A stretch of 64,000 nucleotides of DNA from assembly GCA_021781745.1 (NCBI GenBank), contig JAJXWH010000019.1:1-64000 (forward strand). The letters are read 5' to 3'. The number at the start of each line of letters is the position of its first letter. Position 1 is the stretch's first letter. This document shows positions 6,980 to 18,639 of this stretch, piece by piece. The position numbers were made by a program, and so were the translations under genes. This DNA comes from Bacillota bacterium. GTDB taxonomy: Bacteria; Bacillota; Clostridia; Clostridiales; Clostridiaceae. The notes under the pieces were generated by a model. It had not been told where the DNA came from. It was given only the letters and a program-made list of their open reading frames with translations, and did no database searches.

Positions 6980-7054
6980 TGGCTGGGATAGCAGGATTCG
7001 AACCTACGAATAATGGAGTCAAAGTCCATTGCCTTACCGCTTGGCGATATCCCA
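6980..7054 (-). tRNA. tRNA-Gln (TTG)
   Basis: A 75-nt cloverleaf identical to 6372-6446. It ends the second copy of the duplicated block. Confidence 0.97.
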
Positions 7055-7057
7055 ATA

Positions 7058-7134
7058 TGGGGTGAACGATGGGACTCGAACCCACGACAACCAGTGCCAC
7101 AAACTGGCGCTCTACCAACTGAACTACGTTCACC
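7058..7134 (-). tRNA. tRNA-His (GTG)
   Basis: A cloverleaf with anticodon loop TTGTGGC. The extra 5' G (G-1) paired with discriminator C73, diagnostic of tRNA-His, is encoded. CCA encoded. Confidence 0.97.
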
Positions 7135-7137
7135 ATA

Positions 7138-7214
<77 letters not shown>

Positions 7215-7249
7215 ATATTTTTTATTATGTTACAAACTTTAAGTTTGTA

Positions 7250-7323
7250 TGGAGCGGGTAGTGGGAATCGAACCCACCTTTCCAGCTTGGAAGGCTGGAG
7301 TATTACCGATATACGATACCCGC
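7250..7323 (-). tRNA. tRNA-Gly (TCC)
   Basis: A 74-nt cloverleaf with anticodon TCC and encoded CCA. Its neighbours Arg(TCT) and Pro form a unit partly repeated at 7425-7820. Confidence 0.97.
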
Positions 7324-7341
7324 ATATATTAATAATTTAAA

Positions 7342-7417
7342 TGGTCGGGGTGACAGGGATTGAACCTGCGACCTCATGGTCCCAAACCACGCGCGCTCCC
7401 ATCTGCGCCACACCCCG
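7342..7417 (-). tRNA. tRNA-Pro (TGG)
   Basis: A 76-nt cloverleaf with acceptor CGGGGTG, anticodon loop TTTGGGA and encoded CCA. Confidence 0.97.
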
Positions 7418-7424
7418 GTGAAAA

Positions 7425-7501
<77 letters not shown>

Positions 7502-7529
7502 ATATTCATTTGTTTTTCAGACGTATATT

Positions 7530-7558
7530 ATTATATAATACATAATCCGCTTTGTCAA
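7530..7558 (-). promoter_or_regulatory. Consensus sigma-A promoter inside the tRNA array (proximal)
   Basis: On the minus strand there is a perfect TTGACA (7553-7558), a 17-bp spacer and a perfect TATAAT (7530-7535), about 28 bp upstream of tRNA-Arg(TCT). It is the nearer of two tandem promoters. Confidence 0.9.
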
Positions 7559-7584
7559 TAACTTTTGTTTTTGGAACGTTTATT

Positions 7585-7613
7585 ATTTTAACCTCTTCCT
7601 CAAACTTTGTCAA
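7585..7613 (-). promoter_or_regulatory. Second tandem promoter inside the tRNA array
   Basis: On the minus strand: TTGACA (7608-7613), a 17-bp spacer and TAAAAT (7585-7590). It lies 55 bp upstream of the other promoter in the only long gap of the array. Confidence 0.8.
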
Positions 7614-7653
7614 GACCTTTTCAAACCATTCTATCATTTGAAATTCTTTCAAA

Positions 7654-7727
7654 TGGAGCGGGTAGTGGGAATCGAACCCACCTTTCCAGCTTGGAAGGCT
7701 GGAGTATTACCGATATACGATACCCGC
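7654..7727 (-). tRNA. tRNA-Gly (TCC)
   Basis: A 74-nt cloverleaf, the fifth Gly(TCC) copy. With the Pro gene at 7745 it forms a two-gene unit ahead of the tandem promoters. Confidence 0.97.
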
Positions 7728-7744
7728 ATAATTAATAACTTAAA

Positions 7745-7820
7745 TGGTCGGGGTGACAGGGATTGAACCTGCGACCTCATGGTCCCAAACCACGCGCGCT
7801 CCCATCTGCGCCACACCCCG
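7745..7820 (-). tRNA. tRNA-Pro (TGG)
   Basis: A 76-nt cloverleaf identical to 7342-7417. It is the first gene of the whole array, transcribed from the promoter at 7873-7901. Confidence 0.97.
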
Positions 7821-7872
7821 TAAGTCCTAACTTGTTCTTACAAACATTCCTTACGCCTCAGCGACAATGATT

Positions 7873-7901
7873 ATTCTACAATATCAAATGTGTTTCGTCA
7901 A
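7873..7901 (-). promoter_or_regulatory. tRNA array promoter
   Basis: On the minus strand: TTGACG (7896-7901), a 17-bp spacer and TAGAAT (7873-7878). The TCGCTGAGG sequence downstream of the -10 resembles one in the rRNA promoter region, consistent with shared stable-RNA control. Confidence 0.85.
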
Positions 7902-8087
7902 TACCTTTTTTGAATAATTTCATAATAAATAATCCAAGCACTTAAATAAAGCTGTATTTTCATATATCGAGAAGCGCTTTCTTGAATTTATTCTTAGCAG
8001 ATTGGACTTATCTTTTTACAATGCACTACAAATATATTTAAAGGGTAATAAGCGCCATATATTATTATATTTTTTAATTTGATGAGA

Positions 8088-8567
8088 TTAACCTCTAACC
8101 TCTTTAAAATACGTACGAACTTCACCATTATCATTAATGTCTATGAATCCAATACATCTTTTATTAAGTCTAGGTAATGAAATACTACCTGGATTCATTA
8201 AAATAATACCATCTTCCTCTTCAATTAAATGTATATGAGTATGACCAAACAGAACAATATCCGCTTCTAATTCTCTCCCCCTATAATATATATTATTTAT
8301 AGAACTTTTTACACCATATAAATCTCCATGAGTAAAAAATATTTTCTTTCCATTAACCTCTATAATATTTTCTCTAGGGTATTTTGTTATATAGTCACAA
8401 TTTCCCGAAACTGCATATACTTTCCCTTTAAAATTTTTTTCCAATATTTCTACATCATCAACATTATCTCCAAGATGTATTAATATATCCGCACTTTTTA
8501 TAACTTCTTTAGCTAAATCAATATATTTACTTATCCTATGTGTATCACTTATAACTGCAATCAACAT
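8088..8567 (-). CDS. YfcE/MJ0936-family metallophosphoesterase
   Basis: A 159-aa calcineurin-like phosphodiesterase. The metal-binding motifs appear in order: D8-T-H (SDTH), GD33N, GNCD (about 76), H (FFTHGD, about 100) and GHTH (about 127-130). The family hydrolyses phosphodiesters such as bis-pNPP with Mn2+; the natural substrate is not settled. GGAGG precedes the ATG. In many clostridia this gene follows the rdgB-type pyrophosphatase, as here with a gap of about 160 bp, suggesting a housekeeping unit. It is a small single-domain enzyme of usual length with no signal peptide. Confidence 0.88.
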   Translation of the reverse strand: MLIAVISDTHRISKYIDLAKEVIKSADILIHLGDNVDDVEILEKNFKGKVYAVSGNCDYITKYPRENIIEVNGKKIFFTHGDLYGVKSSINNIYYRGRELEADIVLFGHTHIHLIEEEDGIILMNPGSISLPRLNKRCIGFIDINDNGEVRTYFKEVRG

Positions 8568-8726
8568 AAAGTTTCAATCCTCCTATACCTTAGTTTAAAC
8601 AATTTAAGCCTGTTTTAAATCTGTAAAATGAAATATTAATGAAATTTAATCTTTATTATGTTATACTCTTATAGTAAATTTTTCTATATATGATAATATA
8701 ATCTCATAATTACAATCTATTATCAA

Positions 8727-9338
8727 TTATAATAACTCTAAAATTACTTTTTTCAATTCCTTTAATGCTATTCCTCTATGACTAATATTATTTTTTTCAT
8801 CTGAAGTCAATTCTGCAAAAGTTTTATTTAATGTTTTATAAAAAAATAATGGATCATACCCAAATCCACCTTCTCCGTGTAATTCTTCAATGATATACCC
8901 TTCTACTTCACCTGTAACTTTAAAATAATCTCCATTGTCCGTAAACATCGCTAATTGACAGATAAACTTAGCAGTTCTATCTTCTTCTTTCACTCCCCTT
9001 AAATTATCTAAAAGCTTCTCATTGTTTTTTGCATCATTTCCATGCTCTCCGGCATATCTAGCTGAATATATTCCTGGTTCTCCATTTAAATAGTCCACTG
9101 CTAATCCGGAGTCATCAGCTAAGACAATAAAGTTTTTATCTCCTCTTTTAACTAAGAACTCATATATTTCCCTTGCTTTCTTTTTTGAATTTTCTTCAAA
9201 TGTTGCTCCGTCTTCAACAACATCTATATTAATATTTTCGTCTTCTAATGACTTAACTTCTATAGCCAATTCTTTTAATATTTCCTTCATTTCTTTAATC
9301 TTTTTTTTATTATTACTCGCTAATATTAATCTCTTCAC
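8727..9338 (-). CDS. rdgB: XTP/dITP diphosphatase (HAM1/RdgB family)
   Basis: This enzyme hydrolyses dITP, ITP and XTP to monophosphates, keeping deaminated purines out of DNA and RNA. It has the N-terminal LILASNNKKKIKEM substrate loop, VLADDSGLAVD (about 71-81) with the catalytic Asp pair, and the C-terminal GGFGYDPLF and SHRGIALKEL motifs. I place the start at the GTG at 9336-9338, 9 nt after AGGAGG, giving 203 aa, the usual length. An upstream in-frame ATG would add residues over the ribosome binding site. It stands 47 nt downstream of the AIR-synthase-like gene and probably shares its transcript. Confidence 0.93.
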   Translation of the reverse strand: MKRLILASNNKKKIKEMKEILKELAIEVKSLEDENINIDVVEDGATFEENSKKKAREIYEFLVKRGDKNFIVLADDSGLAVDYLNGEPGIYSARYAGEHGNDAKNNEKLLDNLRGVKEEDRTAKFICQLAMFTDNGDYFKVTGEVEGYIIEELHGEGGFGYDPLFFYKTLNKTFAELTSDEKNNISHRGIALKELKKVILELL

Positions 9339-9385
9339 TGCTTTCTTCCTCCTAAATATATAATCCAATCTAAAAAATAAAAAAA

Positions 9386-10363
9386 TTATTGTATATTAAA
9401 TAACTCATCTCTTTTTGGTGGTTCTACATTTATTGCATTATCTCCATCAACTAAAACTCCACCATCTTCACATACTTCGCCTATTATAACTGCCTCAATA
9501 CCACTTAAATTGAGCTGATCAACTAATTCTTGCCCCTTTTTAGTGGTAATAAGCATGCTGCCTGATGATATAAGTCTAAGGGGATCTATTTTAAATTCTT
9601 CACATACCTTTTTTGTCACCTCAAGCATAGGTATTCTATCCTTATAGATCTTAAATCCTTTGTTTGAAGCCATTGCAACTTCAAATAAACCTCCCAAAAG
9701 CCCTCCTTCAGTTATATCATGCATTGAATTTACTCCAAACTTTCCGCCTATTCTTCCTTCTTCTAATACACTTATCTTATCTATTAAACTTTTTCCAAGC
9801 TCTATTTCTTGTTTAGATAATACTTTTTTAAGTCTTTCTTCATAATCATTAATTAAAATGCAGGTACCTTCTAAACCAATAGTTTTTGTTACTATTATAT
9901 CGTCACCTAATTTTGCTCCTGCTGTTTTAACTGATTTTCCCTTTAAATTTTTTCCTATTACTGTAATAGATATAATCATTTTATTAACTGCGCTTGTCAC
10001 CTCTGTATGACCACCTATAATCTCTACATTGATTTTAGCTGCTTCCTCATCTATTTCACTCATAACTTTATTTATTTCTTCTACACTAGATGTCGTAGGT
10101 GCTAAAATAGTAACTAAAATCCCTATAGGCTCTCCACCTGACGATGCAATATCATTGCAATTAATATGTACTGCCAGTTTACCAACATTCTCGTTCGCTC
10201 CTGTTATGGGGTCTGTAGAAAAAATCCCTTCGTAATTTCCAAAATCGATAATAGAGCAATCTTCCCCAACGTCATTCCTTACAATTACTTCGTCCCTCTT
10301 AACAGTTTTATTATTAAGTATAATATTTCTTAAATCATCAAAATCCAATTTTCCTTCCTTCAT
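9386..10363 (-). CDS. AIR synthase-related (PurM/HypE-fold) protein
   Basis: A 325-aa protein of the PurM/HypE/ThiL/SelD superfamily, which use ATP to activate amides, acids or selenide. Visible features are the N-terminal dimerising beta region with DVGEDCSIIDFG (about 31-42), the STDP loop, HINCNDIASSGGEPIG (about 67-82), GGHTEVT (about 117) and the C-terminal MHDITEGGLLGGLFE (about 214-228). The pattern is closest to the HypE-like hydrogenase-maturation-factor relatives found in clostridia, but no other hyp genes are near, so the substrate is unknown. AAAGGAG precedes the ATG. It is divergent from the 580-aa gene on the plus strand. Confidence 0.85.
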   Translation of the reverse strand: MKEGKLDFDDLRNIILNNKTVKRDEVIVRNDVGEDCSIIDFGNYEGIFSTDPITGANENVGKLAVHINCNDIASSGGEPIGILVTILAPTTSSVEEINKVMSEIDEEAAKINVEIIGGHTEVTSAVNKMIISITVIGKNLKGKSVKTAGAKLGDDIIVTKTIGLEGTCILINDYEERLKKVLSKQEIELGKSLIDKISVLEEGRIGGKFGVNSMHDITEGGLLGGLFEVAMASNKGFKIYKDRIPMLEVTKKVCEEFKIDPLRLISSGSMLITTKKGQELVDQLNLSGIEAVIIGEVCEDGGVLVDGDNAINVEPPKRDELFNIQ

Positions 10364-10459
10364 TATAAAAAATCTCCTTTTATTTATATTTTATGTACTT
10401 TTTACTCACTAATTTCATATTAATGAATAAGATGAGAATTTTATGAGAGGTGTTATACT

Positions 10460-12202
10460 TTGAGATATATAGGACCATTTTTTAGGATGAATAGTCTTTC
10501 CCAGAAAGAAATTAGTGGTCAACTTTTTCACTTATCCAAAGAATCAATAAAAACTTTAGTATTGAACTCCAAATGTGGTCTTTTAGCACAAATTAGAACT
10601 TCAAAAAAATCTTCTATAGATGATATTAGCATATTAAATAATTTTTCTCCACTACTATGCTTATATAGAAAAGCTTCACCAATATTTGTTCATAGTAAAA
10701 GCAGTCATGGCTTTGATGAATCAAGTTTTAAAAGAGAAATAGATCCTTCTACTTGTGCTCTTATGACATTATCCTTACTTGAATTAAGCGAATATTATTC
10801 ACACTATAATGAGGGCAAAAGAAATATAGTATCTCTTGAAAAACCATTTAAATATCTTGCTAGGGAGCAATTGCAATTTTACTCTGAAAATTTGAGAAAT
10901 AATGAAGGTTTATTCGTTGAAAAGAAAAATTTATCTGATGGAAACTCAAAAGGTTTTTCTTTAGTGGATAAAGACGATAAATTTAAATTTTCTGATCAAG
11001 CTTTAATGATGGCCGCTTATTTATTATATTCATACTTTAATAAATCTGATGATATGAGTGGTGAATATTTTAAATTCTCTCATGAGATTTTAGATATGTT
11101 CAAGAATTATAAATCCGCATTATACGAGTTATCCTTTAACGAATGCGTATTAATCTTTCTAGCTTTAAATATATATTACAGGTATTCCTCAAATTCAGAT
11201 GCAAAAAAACTTATTTTAGATTTAGGTGATTTTTTAATTTCTAAATTCCAAGAAAAAGATTATTACTTAGATTCACTTGATGATTGTGCATTGTTTGCTA
11301 TATGTTTAATGGAAGCTTATAAACATACAGATATAATATCATTTAAAGATGCAGCTAAGGAGATTAATGAAAAATTAACCAGCTTATATGATTCTGATAA
11401 AAATATAATTACTAAAATATCTGATAAAAGAGAAAGTAAATATTCTTGCTTAGAAGTAAATCTTTATCTCCTCAGTTTGTTAATGTACTCACGTTTAGAA
11501 GATAAAGCCAATGAATTAAGACCTATAATATCTGGTATTTATAGAAAATTCTTTGTAAATGGCGGTCTTCTAACAAGCTGGCCTGAAGCTCCTACCTTAG
11601 ATGAGGTAGAACGTTATAGAAAATTGAGTTTGCGCTCTGATGATATGTTAGATGAAACATACTTTAGAATGCCAGTATTACCAACACCTAAAAGCACAGG
11701 ATCAGCATCCGTTTTTGTAAAAAGCTTGACTTATTCAAAGAAAAAAGATTCCCTTAGTGCAAAGAGGTCTTCCTTTGATAGCAATAAAAATATGCTTAAC
11801 TTCTTCTTAATCATATATCTCCTCAAAGATATGGTTGAAGATTTTATGGAATTTTCTTCACCTTTAAATTCAACAGTACAGACAGACTCACGAAATATTA
11901 ATTCTGAGCAGAATAATAGTATTACTACTGATCAATCAGTTACTAGAGATCCTATTACAAGTAATACAGAAGAGAATCCAGCAGATTCAAAAGACATTAT
12001 TGAAACTAATTCAAAATCAATAACTGACAAAGAGTGTAATAATCTAGAAGAAACCGAAACCAACAGTATAAATAACGTAAAAAAAGCAAATAACATTGCT
12101 TTGTTAAGTAAAGTTACAATTTCAAAGGTCAATTCACCTGTTGTAAAGAATAAAAAATATAAAAAAAATAAAAATCAACCTCCTCGTAACAAGAAAGGTT
12201 GA
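10460..12202 (+). CDS. Uncharacterised clostridial protein, 580 aa
   Basis: I do not recognise this family. Start is TTG at 10460 with GAGAGGTG upstream; no better ATG is available. Residues 1-450 look all-helical with repeated aromatic or leucine-rich helix pairs (LMTLSLLELSEYYSHY, LMMAAYLLYSYF, VLIFLALNIYYRYSS, LFAICLMEAYKHT, YLLSLLMYSRLE). This resembles the alpha/alpha toroid of glycosidases or terpene cyclases. Residues 470-580 are a Ser/Thr/Asn-rich, then Lys-rich, disordered tail. No signal peptide. The alpha/alpha-barrel idea is inference from helix periodicity only. A small hairpin covers the stop codon, and a strong terminator follows at 12296-12348. Confidence 0.75.
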   Translation: MRYIGPFFRMNSLSQKEISGQLFHLSKESIKTLVLNSKCGLLAQIRTSKKSSIDDISILNNFSPLLCLYRKASPIFVHSKSSHGFDESSFKREIDPSTCALMTLSLLELSEYYSHYNEGKRNIVSLEKPFKYLAREQLQFYSENLRNNEGLFVEKKNLSDGNSKGFSLVDKDDKFKFSDQALMMAAYLLYSYFNKSDDMSGEYFKFSHEILDMFKNYKSALYELSFNECVLIFLALNIYYRYSSNSDAKKLILDLGDFLISKFQEKDYYLDSLDDCALFAICLMEAYKHTDIISFKDAAKEINEKLTSLYDSDKNIITKISDKRESKYSCLEVNLYLLSLLMYSRLEDKANELRPIISGIYRKFFVNGGLLTSWPEAPTLDEVERYRKLSLRSDDMLDETYFRMPVLPTPKSTGSASVFVKSLTYSKKKDSLSAKRSSFDSNKNMLNFFLIIYLLKDMVEDFMEFSSPLNSTVQTDSRNINSEQNNSITTDQSVTRDPITSNTEENPADSKDIIETNSKSITDKECNNLEETETNSINNVKKANNIALLSKVTISKVNSPVVKNKKYKKNKNQPPRNKKG

Positions 12203-12295
12203 TTCAACTCAAGAGTATATAGAAATAATTTTAATACAAGTCTATCCTGTAACCTGATAAACAATTTTCAAAAAAATTATTTAAAAGGTTACATC

Positions 12296-12356
12296 ATACC
12301 GCTTTCTACTTTCATCCATCATTAATAATTCCAAATAGAAAGCGGTATAGTTTTCT
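12296..12356 (+). terminator. Terminator after the 580-aa gene
   Basis: A 13-bp hairpin, ATACCGCTTTCTA / TAGAAAGCGGTAT, is followed by AGTTTTCT. It lies between convergent genes. Confidence 0.8.
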
Positions 12357-12383
12357 GCAGGTAAGTACCACGATATTCATAAT

Positions 12384-13877
12384 CTATTTAATAGTAGAAA
12401 AATCTATATTCCCATTCCCATCTAGTTTTAAATCTGATATTTTATTTGAGATAGCTATATTTTCATTATAAAATACTAGTGGTAATATATTGTAATTATC
12501 AAATAAACTCTCTTCTAAATTTGAATAATCAACATTGGTATTACTACTTTTCAGCTTTTCTAACATTTTACTTTGACTATCTGTAAAATACTCTTTAAAT
12601 TTATTATAAAAATTCTGCTTATCCAATATATTGGCTTCGTTATTGACTAGAATCATATCATATCTTTTTCTTAATTCTTCATCCTTAAATTCTTCTTTTA
12701 CCAAGCTATATTTAACCGTTATATTAGTATTGCTTTTAAACCAATCCTGAATAATTCTGCATAAAATTCTATTTTCATTACTATCTTCACATAATAATGT
12801 CAATACTTCTGGTTTACTCCACTGTCCTTCTTTATTACTTCCAACCTTTCTAGCTTGTAATTTGGTCAAGTCTTTCTTATCTTCCCTAAAGAAACTTCCT
12901 TCTGCAAGCTCGAATTCTTTACTATTTGAATTTTGATAATTCTGGATTGCTTTGCAAACATCATTATATATTTCTCTTCTACCTTGAATAGGAATAGAAT
13001 TACTTTTATCATTTATAACTAAATATGTGGCACTGTTTTCTGGTATTGTTAATAAATCGTTCTCTTCTGCTAACTTATTGATTTCACTTTCAGGTGGATT
13101 TATTACAATATCCCTTTCATTTACTTCATAGGATGCCATAGACAGCTCCACACTTTCATCATTAAAGATATTAATACTAGATACCTTAAGATTACTATTA
13201 TCATTTCTCTTAAGTACTATCTTATCCTTACCTGCAGAATCAATCCTATAATCACCCGAATATACTAATGTACTATAATTGTTCCCTATATTTTGCCACA
13301 TAATCAGATATTTTCTCAATCTATATTGAGGCTTACTTAGTTCATCTAAAAAATCGTCATCTTTTCTATTTAATCTAATGATAACAGAATTTTCAGTTGG
13401 TCTTATAGCTACTCCTGTTTCAAATACGACATTTCCCTGTTTGAAATCTCTCGCACCGTAAACATTTAGCAGTGCTTGTATATTTTCTTCATCTTCTTCC
13501 TTTAATAACTCCTTAAAAAACTCTGCTATATCACTAGGTGTTATCTTGCTCCCATCACTCCAAAAAATATCATCCCTCAGTTTAAATTCATATTGAATGC
13601 CTTCCTTATCTTTTAATATACTGCTTGCTAAAGAGGGGACAATTTTATTATCCGCACCTTTCGAAACCAAGCCTTTACTTGTGGCACAAATAATATCCTC
13701 TTGATGCAAAGATAACTTAGTTACTTTTTCTAAATCCTCCGGAATTTCACCAATGCCATAACTTATTGCTTCTTCAATGTTATCCTTAGACGCATCGCGG
13801 CTCTCCTTATTTATAAATCCTAAACAAAATAAGACTATAGAAACTAAAATAATTCCATAGAAAATAATCTTCTTCAT
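12384..13877 (-). CDS. Extracellular solute-binding protein, family 5 (oligopeptide/nickel type), membrane anchored
   Basis: A 497-aa protein. A hydrophobic N-terminal segment (about 4-23, KIIFYGIILVSIVLFCLGF) is followed by a mature region with the SBP_bac_5 pattern: KGLVSKGADNKIVPSLASS, YEFKLRDDIFWSDGSKITPSD (about 96-116) and a late IIQDWFKSNTNITVKY. Such proteins deliver peptides or metals to ABC importers. No lipobox is clear (LFC rather than LxGC), so it may be anchored by an uncleaved segment. No ABC permease or ATPase genes are adjacent, so it is an orphan. AAAGGGTG precedes the ATG. The family call is good, the ligand unknown. Confidence 0.8.
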   Translation of the reverse strand: MKKIIFYGIILVSIVLFCLGFINKESRDASKDNIEEAISYGIGEIPEDLEKVTKLSLHQEDIICATSKGLVSKGADNKIVPSLASSILKDKEGIQYEFKLRDDIFWSDGSKITPSDIAEFFKELLKEEDEENIQALLNVYGARDFKQGNVVFETGVAIRPTENSVIIRLNRKDDDFLDELSKPQYRLRKYLIMWQNIGNNYSTLVYSGDYRIDSAGKDKIVLKRNDNSNLKVSSINIFNDESVELSMASYEVNERDIVINPPESEINKLAEENDLLTIPENSATYLVINDKSNSIPIQGRREIYNDVCKAIQNYQNSNSKEFELAEGSFFREDKKDLTKLQARKVGSNKEGQWSKPEVLTLLCEDSNENRILCRIIQDWFKSNTNITVKYSLVKEEFKDEELRKRYDMILVNNEANILDKQNFYNKFKEYFTDSQSKMLEKLKSSNTNVDYSNLEESLFDNYNILPLVFYNENIAISNKISDLKLDGNGNIDFSTIK

Positions 13878-13972
13878 AGTTACACCCTTTACTTTGAATT
13901 ATATTTAGTATTATTACCATAATTCTCTTTATTTAATCTTGACCATCACCAGAATTTAATAGAAATAACTAA

Positions 13973-14033
13973 AGGTATAATTTTTGCGAAATTCCAAATT
14001 AAATAACTGTGAACTCCCGAAAAAATTATACCT
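13973..14033 (-). terminator. Long hairpin after the small membrane protein gene
   Basis: A 13-bp arm pair, AGGTATAATTTTT / AAAAATTATACCT, encloses a loop of about 35 nt just after the stop of the 90-aa gene. The following U tract is weak (TTTAGTTATTTCT), so the terminator call is moderate. Confidence 0.5.
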
Positions 14034-14048
14034 CTATTTATTGCTATA

Positions 14049-14321
14049 TTATTTAATTAAATTCATCATAAAGAAAATTAGCGATACTGATATAGCCAAA
14101 CTAAATGCAAAATAAATAAATCTTTTTTTACCTGTCTCAATTATGATAAACCTAAGGGCTAAAACTGCCATAGTTACACAAACTCCGAGCTGTATTGGTA
14201 AATATGAATTAAAAATTTGACCAACATAGTAAAATTGATATGTTGTTGCAAAAGTACAAATTATTAAAATACTTGTTATAAATGCACATGCGAATCCAAG
14301 CATATTGATTAATTTCTTCAT
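14049..14321 (-). CDS. Small integral membrane protein, unknown
   Basis: A 90-aa protein with three predicted membrane segments: about 8-29 (LGFACAFITSILIICTFATT), 41-60 (LPIQLGVCVTMAVLALRFII) and 66-88 (FIYFAFSLAISVSLIFFMMN). Charged residues lie between the second and third. No family recognised. GGGGGTAG precedes the ATG, which lies only 3 nt after the ligA stop, so it is cotranscribed with ligA. A link to DNA repair is not implied by the sequence. Confidence 0.7.
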   Translation of the reverse strand: MKKLINMLGFACAFITSILIICTFATTYQFYYVGQIFNSYLPIQLGVCVTMAVLALRFIIIETGKKRFIYFAFSLAISVSLIFFMMNLIK

Positions 14322-14324
14322 ACT

Positions 14325-16331
<2,007 letters not shown>

Positions 16332-16371
16332 TTAATCAATGAATAATTAATACTTCATTTCCTATTATATA

Positions 16372-18639
16372 TTAAATCATTTTAAGCTTTGCAAAAGATA
16401 GTAATAGCGATTTAACTCCTTGCTTGTCAAAAGCAACTGTTAACTTCTTATCATTTCCTGCATCTACAACTGCTACAATTGTTCCTTTCCCAAACTTCTC
16501 ATGAATAACCTTTCTACCAAGGGTTGCTTCACTAATAGTTACATATTCTGTTGCAATTTCACTCATAGAATTTGTTCCAACTATATTAGGACTATTGCTT
16601 TTAGAAGTATATGAATTTCCACTGCCCATAATACTGCTCCTCAAGCTATGGGGATTGTTATATGAACTGTTTCTAACTATAGCATCTCTGCTCTTAATAC
16701 CAGCCTTATCTGCCCCCACATACTCTTTAAGTTCTGGCTTTATCTCATTAATAAAGTCAGATTGAGGGTATGCTACTGTTTTACCAAATACTCTTCTTAC
16801 TTCAGCTGAAGTCATAAACAATGTCTGTTTAGCTCTAGTTATACCAACATAGCATAATCTTCTTGACTCTTCCATCTCTGATTCTTTTTCAAAGGATGCA
16901 GTTCCTGGAAAAATACCATTTTCCATACCAACCATAAATACAACTGGGAACTCTAATCCCTTTGCACTATGGATTGTCATTAATACTACTGCATCATCTT
17001 CCTCTTCAATCTTATCTGTATCTTGAACTAAGGAAACTTTCTCTAAGTATGCAGACAGCGACTTATCTTCACTAGTCTTTTCGAAATCAACTGCATCAGA
17101 TACAAGTTCCTTTAGGTTCTCAATTCTACTTTTATCTTCAATTTCGTTTGATTCCTTTAACTGTTTAAGATATCCCGTATCTTTTAATATCGATTCAATG
17201 AGCACTGAAACAGGAACTGTCTCACTAAGTTCCATTAAATTTTCCATGAGTGTAACAAAAGGTTCAATAGTTGACACATTTCTTGGAGTCAATGTTGGAA
17301 TACTTCTTACTTCAGCCAGCGCATCCCATAAATTCAATTCAAAATCAGTTGCAAATTCCTGTACTTTTGAAACAGTTGCATCCCCAATGCTTCTCTTAGG
17401 TACATTTATAATTCTTCTAATACTAATATCATCTTGTGGATTAACAAGAACTTTTAAATATGCTAGTATATCTTTTATTTCTTTTCTATCGTAGAACCTT
17501 GTACCCCCTACTATTTTATATGGAATACCTTTTCGTCTAAGACTTTCTTCAAAAATTCTTGATTGAGCATTAGTTCTATATAATATAGCAAAATCATTGT
17601 AGTTTTTGCCTTCTTTTTCTTTTATCTCTTGAATTTGTTTTCCAACAAAATCTCCTTCATCGCTATCTGCATATGCTCTGTATATCTTAATCTTACTTCC
17701 AGGTTCTTGTTCAGTTCTTAATACTTTGCTTTTTCTATTTGAATTATTAACAATCACAACATTAGCTGCATTTAATATATTACCCTTAGATCTATAATTT
17801 TGTTCCAGTTTAATTACCTTAGCTCCTGGATAGTCTTTTTCAAAGTCTAAAATATTAGTAATATCTGCGCCCCTCCACTGGTAAATACATTGATCATCAT
17901 CCCCTACGACGCATATATTCTTGTATTTTGATGCAAGAAGCTTAACTAATTCGTATTGAGCGCCATTAGTATCTTGATACTCATCTACCATTATGTATTT
18001 AAATTTATTTTGATAGAATTCTAATACTTCAGGATTGCTTTTAAAAAGTTCAACTGTTTTAAAAATTAAATCATCAAAGTCTAAAGCATTGTTTTCTTTT
18101 AGTCTCTTTTGGTACATTTCATATACATCCGCAACTTTCTTTTCCCTAAAGTTAGCTTCATTTTCTAGCATAAAACTTCTAACACTTTGCATTCTATCTT
18201 TGGCTTTTCCTATCTTCCCCATTATCTCTTGTTCTGTTATATCTTTATCATTTATATTAAGTGCTTTCATACACTCCTTAACTAATGTCTTTTGATCTGA
18301 GCTATCATATATAGTAAAACTACTTTTATATCCTATCTTATCTATCTCTCTTCTTAAAATCCTTACACAAGTTGAATGGAAAGTGGATATCCACATATTT
18401 TCTGCTCTTTCACCAATAAGTGCTTTAACTCTATCCTTCATTTCCTTTGCAGCTTTATTTGTAAAAGTTATAGCTAATATACTATAAGGTGCAATGCCTA
18501 AATCTTCAATCATATGTGCCATTCTATGGGTTAACACTCTAGTCTTACCCGAACCTGCTCCAGCTAAAATAAGCACTTGCCCATCAATCGTGGTTGCCCC
18601 TTCATACTGTTCTTTATTAAGTAATGCTTTTAAATCCAT
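16372..18639 (-). CDS. pcrA: ATP-dependent DNA helicase PcrA/UvrD
   Basis: A superfamily 1A 3'-5' helicase for nucleotide excision repair and rolling-circle plasmid replication. The motifs appear in order: Q motif LNKEQYEGAT, Walker A AGAGSGKT (about 27-34), Ia ITFTNKAAKEM, Walker B VDEYQDTN (about 220), III GDDDQCIYQWRGA, IV, V TIHSAKGLEF (about 560) and VI RRLCYVGITRAK. The C-terminal 50 aa (GRKVIHEKFGKGTIVAV...) is the Tudor-like RNA-polymerase-contact domain of PcrA. 755 aa is usual. GGAGG precedes the ATG. It heads the pcrA-ligA transcript. Confidence 0.97.
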   Translation of the reverse strand: MDLKALLNKEQYEGATTIDGQVLILAGAGSGKTRVLTHRMAHMIEDLGIAPYSILAITFTNKAAKEMKDRVKALIGERAENMWISTFHSTCVRILRREIDKIGYKSSFTIYDSSDQKTLVKECMKALNINDKDITEQEIMGKIGKAKDRMQSVRSFMLENEANFREKKVADVYEMYQKRLKENNALDFDDLIFKTVELFKSNPEVLEFYQNKFKYIMVDEYQDTNGAQYELVKLLASKYKNICVVGDDDQCIYQWRGADITNILDFEKDYPGAKVIKLEQNYRSKGNILNAANVVIVNNSNRKSKVLRTEQEPGSKIKIYRAYADSDEGDFVGKQIQEIKEKEGKNYNDFAILYRTNAQSRIFEESLRRKGIPYKIVGGTRFYDRKEIKDILAYLKVLVNPQDDISIRRIINVPKRSIGDATVSKVQEFATDFELNLWDALAEVRSIPTLTPRNVSTIEPFVTLMENLMELSETVPVSVLIESILKDTGYLKQLKESNEIEDKSRIENLKELVSDAVDFEKTSEDKSLSAYLEKVSLVQDTDKIEEEDDAVVLMTIHSAKGLEFPVVFMVGMENGIFPGTASFEKESEMEESRRLCYVGITRAKQTLFMTSAEVRRVFGKTVAYPQSDFINEIKPELKEYVGADKAGIKSRDAIVRNSSYNNPHSLRSSIMGSGNSYTSKSNSPNIVGTNSMSEIATEYVTISEATLGRKVIHEKFGKGTIVAVVDAGNDKKLTVAFDKQGVKSLLLSFAKLKMI

